Assembly: GCA_964403185.1 (NCBI GenBank)
Contig: CAYOFK010000023.1
Coordinates: 1-23,470, forward strand
DNA from: CAYOFK01 sp964403185
GTDB lineage: Bacteria; Bacteroidota; Bacteroidia; Bacteroidales; VadinHA17
DNA length: 23,470 nucleotides
Direction: 5' to 3'
Shown: in pieces, positions 15,300 to 21,678 of the stretch
How the letters are laid out: every line of letters starts with the position of its first letter
Numbering within the stretch: position 1 is the stretch's first letter
Notes under the pieces: generated by a model
The model's database searches: none
The model's input: the letters and a program-made list of their open reading frames with translations, nothing else
Told to the model about the DNA's origin: nothing
Position numbers and translations under genes: made by a program

Positions 15300-15344
15300 C
15301 TAAAGCACTATAGCACTATAGCACTTTAGCACTTTAGCACTATT
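15300..15344. repeat. Right GCACT 8-bp tandem array flanking the four-helix-bundle gene
   Basis: Five back-to-back 8-bp units start at 15305, 15313, 15321, 15329 and 15337: GCACTATA twice, GCACTTTA twice and GCACTATT. Read on the minus strand the units begin AGTGC, like the left array, so the two arrays are in opposite orientation. A 10-bp exact inverted match joins 15300-15309 to 14783-14792. The array ends 3 bp before the -7 box of ribE. Confidence 0.85.
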
Positions 15345-15355
15345 TAATATCTTTG
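15325..15355 (+). promoter_or_regulatory. Probable ribE promoter, -33 box inside the tandem array
   Basis: TTTA (15325-15328, one mismatch to TTTG), a 19-nt spacer, then TATCTTTG (15348-15355, full match). The -33 box is part of the third array unit. The next two units supply most of the spacer. Confidence 0.5.
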
Positions 15356-15410
15356 CTCAATACCATCTGAATACTTACTTTTACACGATTTTATCTAAGA
15401 CCCAAAGACC

Positions 15411-16010
15411 ATGTTTTCCGGAATTGTTGAAGAGGCTGCAACAGTAGTAAAGCTTGAAAAGGAACAGGACAACCTGCATATCACGATGGAATGTTCCTTT
15501 GTTGATGAATTAAAAATTGATCAGAGCATTTCACATAACGGGGTATGCCTGACGGTGGTCCGTAAAACCGCTTCGGAATATACCGTCACAGCCATACGTG
15601 AAACGCTTGAAAAATCCAACCTTGGCTTGCTGAAAACCGGAAGCAAAGTGAATCTGGAACGAAGCCTGAAGATTGACAGTCTTCTTGACGGGCATCTTGT
15701 ACAGGGACATGTTGACCAGACTGCAACATGCACGGGTGTGCGGGAAGCAGAGGGAAGCTGGTATTATACTTTTTCTTACGAACCGGCACAGGACGACTAC
15801 ATTACCGTTGAAAAAGGTTCCATATCTGTGAATGGTGTCAGTCTGACGGTTGTGAATTCCGGAGACCGGTCATTTGAAGTGGCTATCATCCCCTACACCT
15901 ATGAGATTACCAATTTTCACCAGATCAAAAATGGAAGTATTGTCAACCTTGAATTTGATGTGATAGGAAAATACATTGCCCGGATTGTCAAACAACAACT
16001 GGGAAAATAA
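15411..16010 (+). CDS. ribE: Riboflavin synthase, alpha subunit
   Basis: Converts two molecules of 6,7-dimethyl-8-ribityllumazine to riboflavin plus a pyrimidine product, the last step of riboflavin synthesis in the cytoplasm. The 199-residue protein shows the two tandem lumazine-binding repeats. The first has MFSGIVEE at 1-8, NGVCLTVV near 43-50 and GHLVQGHVDQTA near 93-104. The second has DYITVEKGSISVNGVSLTVV and NLEFDVIGKY at the end. Length is normal and the ATG sits at the invariant MFSGI. The gene stands alone, as no other rib genes are adjacent; the next gene is ileS, which has its own promoter. No FMN riboswitch (RFN element) was recognised in the 157 bp upstream. Confidence 0.96.
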   Translation: MFSGIVEEAATVVKLEKEQDNLHITMECSFVDELKIDQSISHNGVCLTVVRKTASEYTVTAIRETLEKSNLGLLKTGSKVNLERSLKIDSLLDGHLVQGHVDQTATCTGVREAEGSWYYTFSYEPAQDDYITVEKGSISVNGVSLTVVNSGDRSFEVAIIPYTYEITNFHQIKNGSIVNLEFDVIGKYIARIVKQQLGK

Positions 16011-16036
16011 AAATGCATCCCCGCCTATCACTTACA

Positions 16037-16066
16037 TTCGCTCACTTATCCACATTTCGCTCACTT
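16037..16066. repeat. 11-bp direct repeat at the ileS promoter
   Basis: TTCGCTCACTT occurs at 16037-16047 and 16056-16066, 19 bp apart start to start, and the second copy overlaps the -33 region. The spacing is near two helical turns, which would place both copies on one DNA face. It may be a regulator site or chance. Confidence 0.55.
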
Positions 16067-16095
16067 GTATTTTCCACATCATACATCTATCTTTG
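16065..16095 (+). promoter_or_regulatory. Promoter of ileS
   Basis: TTG (16065-16067), a 20-nt spacer, then TATCTTTG (16088-16095), an exact -7 consensus. The leader to the ATG at 16135 would be about 30-35 nt. Confidence 0.6.
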
Positions 16096-16134
16096 TGAAC
16101 TTGTTTCAGACAGGTGTCAAAAGAGTCCACATTG

Positions 16135-19100
16135 ATGAGTAAAAAGTTCCCGGAATATAAAGAATTTGATCTTTCCGATATCAATAAGGAAATCTTAAAA
16201 GTATGGGTGGATAACCACACCTTCCGGAAGAGTATTGAGAAAAGAAAAGAAGAACAAACCTTTGTTTTTTATGAGGGGCCGCCATCGGCCAATGGCAAAC
16301 CCGGGATCCACCATGTAATGGCACGGACCATCAAAGATGTTGTATGCCGGTTTAAAACAATGGAAGGATTTCTTGTTAAACGTAAAGCCGGGTGGGACAC
16401 ACACGGTTTGCCGGTGGAATTAAGTGTGGAAAAAAGCCTGGGCATCAGCAAAGAGGATATAGGAACTAAAATCTCCATTGAGGAATACAATGCTGCCTGC
16501 CGGAAAGATGTCATGAAATACACCGGTCTCTGGGAAGAGCTCACACAAAAAATGGGATACTGGATCAACATGGATGATCCATATATCACGTATGACAACA
16601 GGTATATTGAATCAGTCTGGTGGCTGCTGAAACAGCTTTACGAAAAGGGTCTTTTGTATAAAGACTATAGCATCCAACCCTACTCACCGGCAGCTGGTTC
16701 CGGATTGAGCACGCACGAACTAAACCAGCCCGGGTGCTACAGGGATGTAACAGACACTACCATTGTTGCCCAGTTTAAAGTCATTCATGATGACCTGTCT
16801 GAATTTTTATTTAAGGATGTAAAAACCGATCTCTTCATACTTGCATGGACCACAACGCCCTGGACACTCCCTTCCAATACCGCTCTGGCTTTGGGAAAAA
16901 ACATCAGCTATGTTAAAGTGCAAAGTTTCAATCCGTATAATGGAGATCCTGTGACCTTGATCCTTGCCAAAGACCTTTTGCATAAATTTTTCTCTGAAAA
17001 GGACCAGGACCTGTCACTTGATGAGTATGACACAGGAAGCAAACACATTCCCTTCAAGATCCTGGGAGTACATGCCGGTAAAGAGCTCAAAGGCATTCAT
17101 TATGAACAACTGATTAAATGGGTGGATCCCGGAAAAAATGCATTCCGGGTTATTTCCGGGGATTTTGTCACTACAGAGGAAGGAACCGGGGTGGTTCATA
17201 TAGCCCCGACCTTTGGCGCTGACGACTACCGTGCTTCCAGGGAAAATAAGTTTTCTCCCCTGACTGTGCTGGACAAAAACGGAAACATACAGCCCCTGGT
17301 TGACCGGAAAGGCCGGTTTTTCAGAATTGAGGATATGGACCGGGACTTCGTGCATAACCAGGTCAATACAAGAATATATGAAGCATTTAACGGAAAGTAT
17401 GTAAAGAATGAATATGATGATTCCCTTACGGATTCAGATGATAATGTGGATGTGGATATTGCCGTAATGCTGAAACATGAAGGCCGGGCTTTCCGTATTG
17501 AAAAGCACGTCCATAGTTACCCGCACTGCTGGAGAACCGATAAGCCTGTTCTGTACTATCCTCTTGATTCATGGTTTGTTAAAACCACCGCATTGAAAGA
17601 GCGGATGATAGAATTAAACAATACCATTAACTGGAAGCCCGGGGCAACCGGCGTTGGCAGGTTTGGAAAATGGCTTGAAAACCTTGTTGACTGGAATCTT
17701 TCACGGGCCCGGTTCTGGGGCACACCCCTGCCCATTTGGACCACCGGGAATAAAAAGGAAAGAATCTGTATCGGTTCTGTTCCTGAACTGAAAGAAGAAA
17801 TTGACAAATCCATTCAGGCCGGGTTTATGAAAGAAAACCTGCTGGAAACATATACTGCAGGAGATGCTTCGTTAGAAAATTACCTGAAATTCGACCTGCA
17901 CCGGCCGTTTGTGGATGAAATCATCCTGGTTTCTCCCTCCGGTGCAAAAATGTTCCGGGAACCTGCTTTAATTGATGTGTGGTTTGATTCCGGAGCCATG
18001 CCATTTGCACAATTCCATTATCCCTTTGGCATTGAAGAATCTGATTTCAGGGATGTATTTCCTGCCGATTTTATTGGTGAAGGTGTGGACCAGACCAGGG
18101 GCTGGTTCTTTACACTTCATGCCATTGCCGTCATGCTCTTTGATTCCGTGGCCTTTAAAAACATCATTTCAAATGGTCTTGTTCTTGATAAGAAGGGCAA
18201 TAAAATGTCCAAAAGACTTGGAAATGCCGTAGATCCTTTTACTACCATTGAGGCCCACGGATCTGACCCGCTGAGGTGGTACCTGATAACAAATGCCCAA
18301 CCCTGGGATAATATCAAATTCGACGCTGAAGGCCTCAATGAAGTTAAACGAAAATTTTTTGGTACCCTGTACAATACCTACTCATTCTTTGCCCTGTATG
18401 CCAATGTGGATGGGTTCCGGTATGAAGAAGATGAAATCCCTGTGAGTGAACGGCCGGAAATTGATCGTTGGATCATTTCATTACTCCATTCCCTGATCAG
18501 GAATGTGTATAAGAATTACAATGATTATGAACCCACCAGGGCCGGACGGGCCATTCAGCAATTTGTAATTGAGAACCTCAGTAATTGGTATGTCCGGCTG
18601 AACCGGAAAAGATTCTGGGGCGGTGACTATTCCGGAGACAAGATATCAGCCTACCAGACCCTGTTTGACTGCCTTGATAAAATAACCAGGCTGGCTGCTC
18701 CTATTGCACCATTCTATATGGACAAAATATATACCGATCTGCATTCCACCATCTCCAAGGAGTCGGAAGAATCGGTTCATCTGGTTGATTTTCCTGAATC
18801 TGATCCCGGACTGATTGATGCCGTACTCGAAGAAAAAATGGAACTTGCCCAGAAGATCTCATCCATGGTGCTTGGACTTCGCAGAAAGGTGAGCCTGAAA
18901 GTCCGTCAGCCCCTGAATAAGATCATGATCCCGGTTACAAACGGGTCACTTAAACAAAAAGTTGAATCTGTTCGTAACCTGATCCTCTCTGAGGTGAATG
19001 TGAAGGATATTGAGTTTTTGTCTGATGCCTCCGGCATTCTTATAAAAAAGATCAAACCCAATTTCAAGACCCTGGGGCCGAAATATGGCAGGCAAATGAA

Positions 19101-19569
19101 AGCCATCGCAAGTGCAATAAATGGTATGAGCCAGGACAACATTGCAACATTTGAATCGCAAGGATCCTGTAATATCCGGGTGGAGAACATGAATATCCCC
19201 TTAAGTCTTGATGATGTCGAAATAATCTCGGAAGATATCCCTGGATGGCTTGTGGCATTCGAAGGATCCCTGACCGTGGCGCTGGACCTGAATGTCACTC
19301 CTGAATTAAAAGCCGAAGGGATTGCACGTGAATTGATTAACAGGATCCAAAACCTCAGAAAAGAGAGGGGATTCAATGTAACTGATAAGATCCATATCCT
19401 CATCCAATCGCACCGTTTTGTTAACGAAGCTGTCAAGGCGCATAAAGAGTATATTGGATCACAAACACTGGCAGAGGATATCCGCATCTCAGATAATGTG
19501 CCCAAAGGTAAAGAAATGGAACTCGATGAGAATGTGACTACCCGGGTGCAAATTCAAAAAATTAAATAA
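16135..19569 (+). CDS. ileS: Isoleucyl-tRNA synthetase, type 2 (eukaryote-like)
   Basis: Charges tRNA-Ile with isoleucine in the cytoplasm and edits misactivated valine. The protein has 1144 residues from the chosen ATG. The class I signature HIGH appears as GIHH at 57-60 within GPPSANGKPGIHHVMARTIK, and KMSKS appears as KMSKR starting at residue 690. These forms and the length place it with type 2 IleS, the group that includes eukaryotic enzymes and MupA. Members are known for low mupirocin sensitivity; whether that holds here is inference. Editing-domain text (TTPWTLPSNTALAL) and the anticodon-binding region follow in normal order. A GTG 21 bp upstream is also in frame, but the ATG at 16135 precedes the conserved start KKFPEYKEFDL and is preferred. 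The dksA-like and lspA genes follow. Confidence 0.97.
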   Translation: MSKKFPEYKEFDLSDINKEILKVWVDNHTFRKSIEKRKEEQTFVFYEGPPSANGKPGIHHVMARTIKDVVCRFKTMEGFLVKRKAGWDTHGLPVELSVEKSLGISKEDIGTKISIEEYNAACRKDVMKYTGLWEELTQKMGYWINMDDPYITYDNRYIESVWWLLKQLYEKGLLYKDYSIQPYSPAAGSGLSTHELNQPGCYRDVTDTTIVAQFKVIHDDLSEFLFKDVKTDLFILAWTTTPWTLPSNTALALGKNISYVKVQSFNPYNGDPVTLILAKDLLHKFFSEKDQDLSLDEYDTGSKHIPFKILGVHAGKELKGIHYEQLIKWVDPGKNAFRVISGDFVTTEEGTGVVHIAPTFGADDYRASRENKFSPLTVLDKNGNIQPLVDRKGRFFRIEDMDRDFVHNQVNTRIYEAFNGKYVKNEYDDSLTDSDDNVDVDIAVMLKHEGRAFRIEKHVHSYPHCWRTDKPVLYYPLDSWFVKTTALKERMIELNNTINWKPGATGVGRFGKWLENLVDWNLSRARFWGTPLPIWTTGNKKERICIGSVPELKEEIDKSIQAGFMKENLLETYTAGDASLENYLKFDLHRPFVDEIILVSPSGAKMFREPALIDVWFDSGAMPFAQFHYPFGIEESDFRDVFPADFIGEGVDQTRGWFFTLHAIAVMLFDSVAFKNIISNGLVLDKKGNKMSKRLGNAVDPFTTIEAHGSDPLRWYLITNAQPWDNIKFDAEGLNEVKRKFFGTLYNTYSFFALYANVDGFRYEEDEIPVSERPEIDRWIISLLHSLIRNVYKNYNDYEPTRAGRAIQQFVIENLSNWYVRLNRKRFWGGDYSGDKISAYQTLFDCLDKITRLAAPIAPFYMDKIYTDLHSTISKESEESVHLVDFPESDPGLIDAVLEEKMELAQKISSMVLGLRRKVSLKVRQPLNKIMIPVTNGSLKQKVESVRNLILSEVNVKDIEFLSDASGILIKKIKPNFKTLGPKYGRQMKAIASAINGMSQDNIATFESQGSCNIRVENMNIPLSLDDVEIISEDIPGWLVAFEGSLTVALDLNVTPELKAEGIARELINRIQNLRKERGFNVTDKIHILIQSHRFVNEAVKAHKEYIGSQTLAEDIRISDNVPKGKEMELDENVTTRVQIQKIK

Positions 19570-19576
19570 TAAACCT

Positions 19577-19594
19577 ATTATAATGCATTATAAT
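19577..19594. repeat. 18-bp perfect palindrome after ileS
   Basis: ATTATAATGCATTATAAT is its own reverse complement. Its right half is reused in the terminator stem that follows, so the sequence holds three related half-sites in 33 bp. It could be an operator for the dksA-like gene or simply part of alternative hairpins. Confidence 0.6.
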
Positions 19595-19618
19595 GGTATT
19601 GTATAATGCGCTTTTTTT
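19585..19618 (+). terminator. Probable intrinsic terminator of ileS
   Basis: GCATTATA (19585-19592) pairs with TATAATGC (19602-19609) over a 9-nt loop, followed by GC and seven T (19612-19618). The stem is AT-rich, but the U-run is good and the position, 15 bp past the ileS stop, is right. Confidence 0.65.
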
Positions 19619-19627
19619 GTATATTTA
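19598..19627 (+). promoter_or_regulatory. Possible promoter of the dksA-like gene overlapping the terminator
   Basis: ATTG (19598-19601, in the terminator loop), an 18-nt spacer, then TATATTTA (19620-19627, one mismatch to TAnnTTTG). It would give a short leader before the ATG at 19649. In AT-rich DNA such matches arise easily, so this is tentative. Confidence 0.35.
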
Positions 19628-19648
19628 TATTTATTAAAATTTACAGCT

Positions 19649-20026
19649 ATGGCAGAGAAGACAAGATATACTGATGATGAGCTGGGGGAATTCAAAGAAA
19701 TCATTTTTAAGAAGATTGAAAAGGCCAGGGCCGACTATAATCTTCTGAAAAATACTATAACACACGAACACAGCAACGACACTGAGGATACATCACCAAC
19801 ATTCAAGGTTCTGGAAGAAGGCGCCGCTACACTTTCAAAGGAAGAGGCCGGGAAACTCGCCCAAAGGCAGTTTAAATTTATCCAGCATCTGGAAGCTGCA
19901 CTTATCAGGATTGAAAACAAAACCTATGGCATTTGCAGGGAAACCGGAAAGTTGATTTCCAAGGAAAGGCTGAGAGCCGTTCCGCATGCAACGCTCAGTA
20001 TTGAAGCAAAACAAAATCAACGCTGA
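19649..20026 (+). CDS. TraR/DksA-family protein with degenerate zinc finger
   Basis: A 125-residue member of the DksA/TraR family, whose classical members bind the RNA polymerase secondary channel and, with ppGpp, retune transcription. The N-terminal two thirds is a predicted coiled-coil hairpin (TDDELGEFKEIIFKKIEKAR, then FKFIQHLEAALIRIENK). The C-terminus keeps the finger outline YGICRETGKLISKERLRAVP and HATLSIEAK. Only one of the four zinc-binding cysteines (Cys in YGIC) remains; the other positions are Thr, Leu and Ala-type residues. The Bacteroidota form of this protein is often like this, so it is probably functional without zinc. The gene lies between ileS and lspA, with terminators on both sides, suggesting its own transcription. 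Confidence 0.92.
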   Translation: MAEKTRYTDDELGEFKEIIFKKIEKARADYNLLKNTITHEHSNDTEDTSPTFKVLEEGAATLSKEEAGKLAQRQFKFIQHLEAALIRIENKTYGICRETGKLISKERLRAVPHATLSIEAKQNQR

Positions 20027-20048
20027 TTTTTTTTGAAATCATATTTAA

Positions 20049-20078
20049 ACTGAATGGTATGATCATCATTCGGTTTTT
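20049..20078 (+). terminator. Probable intrinsic terminator of the dksA-like gene
   Basis: ACTGAATG (20049-20056) pairs with CATTCGGT (20067-20074) with one G-U pair and a 10-nt loop, and runs into TTTTT (20074-20078). It lies 23 bp after the stop codon. Confidence 0.6.
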
Positions 20079-20134
20079 AATTATATAATACTTCGTATCT
20101 TTTAATTTCATCCGTTCCGGTCTCCCGGTTATAT

Positions 20135-20737
20135 ATGTCAAAAACAACAAAAACCATAGCTTTTATTCTTGTGATCCTGGTCATTGATCAGGCTTTTAAG
20201 ATCTGGATTAAAACACACATGCTTCTGGGACAGGAACATCTGGTGCTTGGGAACTGGTTCCGTCTGCATTTTATTGAAAATAACGGGATGGCTTTCGGAA
20301 TGGAACTTGCCGGAAGAACCGGGAAGGTTATACTCAGTGTCTTCCGCCTGACTGCAGTGGTTGGAATCGGTTGGTACCTGTCCATCCTCATCCGGAAAAA
20401 TCATTCCATGGGATTGATCCTCAGTATTGCCGCAATATTTGCCGGTGCCATGGGGAATATTATTGACAGTGCCTTTTACGGGGTCATCTTTAATGACAGC
20501 TATTACCAGGTTGCAACCATGTTTCCCGGGGATGGAGGGTATTCCTCCTTTTTGCATGGCAGAGTGGTTGATATGTTTTACTTTCCTGTATTGCAAGGCC
20601 GTTATCCCGACTGGATCCCATGGAAAGGAGGAAACGATTTTATTTTCTTCAGGCCCGTTTTTAACATTGCTGATTCTTCTATAACCCTTGGAGTGGCATC
20701 CATTCTCATTTTTCAAAAGAAATTCTTCTCCCACTGA
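20135..20737 (+). CDS. lspA: Lipoprotein signal peptidase (signal peptidase II)
   Basis: Removes the signal peptide from diacylglyceryl-modified prolipoproteins in the inner membrane. The 200-residue protein has four membrane segments (about 7-24, 65-86, 92-112 and 178-194). Family motifs are VIDQAFKIWIK at 16-26, FIENNGMAFGM at 46-56, GNIIDSAFYGVIF near 107-119, RVVDMFYFP and FNIADSSITLG. The catalytic aspartates are D146 and D180. The loop between GNIID and the first catalytic Asp, and the one after it, are longer than in the E. coli enzyme. A weak -7 candidate (TATCTTTT, 20096-20103) follows the preceding terminator. The gene follows ileS and the dksA-like gene, an order I recall from other Bacteroidota genomes. 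A bidirectional terminator lies about 210 bp downstream. Confidence 0.96.
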   Translation: MSKTTKTIAFILVILVIDQAFKIWIKTHMLLGQEHLVLGNWFRLHFIENNGMAFGMELAGRTGKVILSVFRLTAVVGIGWYLSILIRKNHSMGLILSIAAIFAGAMGNIIDSAFYGVIFNDSYYQVATMFPGDGGYSSFLHGRVVDMFYFPVLQGRYPDWIPWKGGNDFIFFRPVFNIADSSITLGVASILIFQKKFFSH

Positions 20738-20742
20738 TCTGA

Positions 20743-20895
20743 AAGTGTCATGCAACTGACCATCCGGCAGTTCATCCTGAATTGGAAATTTATGGCGACT
20801 ATATTACAAACAATGACTTCATCGCTTATCCGCTGACAAATTATGATTCCAGAATTCCCAATAAGGAAAGGGTGCATTGCGTCATAATCAATTGA
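20743..20895 (+). pseudogene. Possible fragment of a lost gene after lspA
   Basis: This frame is open from just after a stop at 20740-20742 to TGA at 20893-20895, about 50 codons, with no ATG. The translation looks protein-like, with stretches such as ELEIYGDYITNNDFIAYPL and then TNYDSRIPNKERVHC. It is not recognised. It may be the tail of a decayed gene, or a chance open frame; the rest of the 242-bp gap holds only the terminator. Confidence 0.2.
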
Positions 20896-20950
20896 AATGC
20901 ATAAAACGAAAGGCCTGATCATTGAAAAGCCGTAAATGGAAGCCAAAAAC

Positions 20951-20972
20951 AACCGGAAATAATATTCCGGTT
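20951..20972. terminator. Bidirectional terminator between lspA and the DUF2147 gene
   Basis: AACCGGAA (20951-20958) pairs with TTCCGGTT (20965-20972) around ATAATA. The forward strand continues into a T-rich run, and the reverse strand runs into GTTTTTGG. It sits 7 bp beyond the DUF2147 stop, so it ends that gene and catches read-through from lspA. Confidence 0.75.
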
Positions 20973-20979
20973 TCATTTT

Positions 20980-21426
20980 CTATTTTGCTTCTTTTGCCCT
21001 GGTCCAGGTGGTCTTTCTTCCAATAAAGCGCATGCCCAATACAAATCCCTTGATTTGCAAATCCTCACCTTCCATCCACATGTAACAATCATAGGTTTTT
21101 CCATTCTTCGGATCATAAATAGTCCCTTCACTCCATTCCTTCTTCCCGGCATCATAGCTGAAATCTTTCAGGAGTGTCAACCCCATGACGGGTCTGTTTT
21201 GAAGTTCAGGATCAGAGTTTTCATCATCAATTTTTGGCGTTCCATCATCCTCATTCGGTTCCATCAGCCATACGATCTTGCCAAAATATATATCTCCCTC
21301 CTTTGAAATTTCAATTTTGGTTTCCTTGTCATCGGTAAACCATGTGCCAAGGATCTTGTCAGCGCCGGTCTGGCCATATAAAAATGTTACCAGAAACAGC
21401 GCAATGAATGTGGTTAAAATTCTCAT
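20980..21426 (-). CDS. DUF2147 secreted protein
   Basis: A 148-residue exported protein of the DUF2147 family, function unknown. The signal peptide is MRILTTFIALFLVTFLYGQ, with cleavage likely near residues 18-20. The mature part is a small beta-rich domain with the usual landmarks DKILGTWFTDDKETKIEI, GDIYFGKIVWL, NRPVMGLTLLKDF, GTIYDPKNGKTYDCYMW and GFVLGMRFIGRKTTWTR. The longer frame to 21483 is not used: the signal peptide starts at 21426 and a promoter-like pair lies in the extension. The gene is transcribed toward lspA and stops at the shared terminator. It is probably periplasmic or at the outer membrane. Confidence 0.92.
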   Translation of the reverse strand: MRILTTFIALFLVTFLYGQTGADKILGTWFTDDKETKIEISKEGDIYFGKIVWLMEPNEDDGTPKIDDENSDPELQNRPVMGLTLLKDFSYDAGKKEWSEGTIYDPKNGKTYDCYMWMEGEDLQIKGFVLGMRFIGRKTTWTRAKEAK

Positions 21427-21447
21427 AAGATTGATTTTTGGTTTACG

Positions 21448-21476
21448 TAAAGATAATTTTTTTCCTGAATATCCAA
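21448..21476 (-). promoter_or_regulatory. Probable promoter of the DUF2147 gene
   Basis: On the minus strand TTG (21476-21474), an 18-nt spacer, then TATCTTTA (21455-21448, one mismatch to TAnnTTTG). The leader to the ATG at 21426 would be about 15 nt. Confidence 0.5.
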
Positions 21477-21483
21477 TAGTCAA

Positions 21484-21678
21484 TCCATTTGACAGTCGCC
21501 CGTGATCCCCTGATCACTCCCGGATTAAGGCAATGAGGATTTCTTGCAGAACGAACGTCCCCGTTCATTAAGCGGTTCTGAAGGACCGGGCTTTCAATGA
21601 CGGACGTTCCGTCCGTAATCGATCCCGCCAGGTCTGCCGGTACTGGCAGGGAGGATAGATCTACAGGGACCTTGCACC
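21484..21678. other. Hairpin-rich intergenic region between RNase R and DUF2147
   Basis: No gene was found. It holds ACGGACG-TTC-CGTCCGT (21600-21616, perfect 7-bp stem with a three-base loop), GAACG-TCCC-CGTTC (21553-21566) and CTGCC/GGCAG (21634-21649). These lie downstream of the RNase R gene on its strand, but no U-run follows to make a standard terminator. The three-base-loop style recalls the 6106-6651 repeats, though the sequence is different. Confidence 0.5.

Noticed and set aside
15305..15344. Short regularly spaced repeats as a possible CRISPR array
   Set aside because: The units are 8 bp and contiguous with no spacers, and no cas gene is near; it is a simple tandem array.
16011..16134. 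T-box or other riboswitch ahead of ileS
   Set aside because: No T-box sequence, specifier stem or terminator was seen, and a plain promoter explains the region.
20713..20976. An 87-codon minus-strand frame overlapping the end of lspA
   Set aside because: It overlaps lspA and spans the bidirectional terminator, and its composition is that of a shadow.
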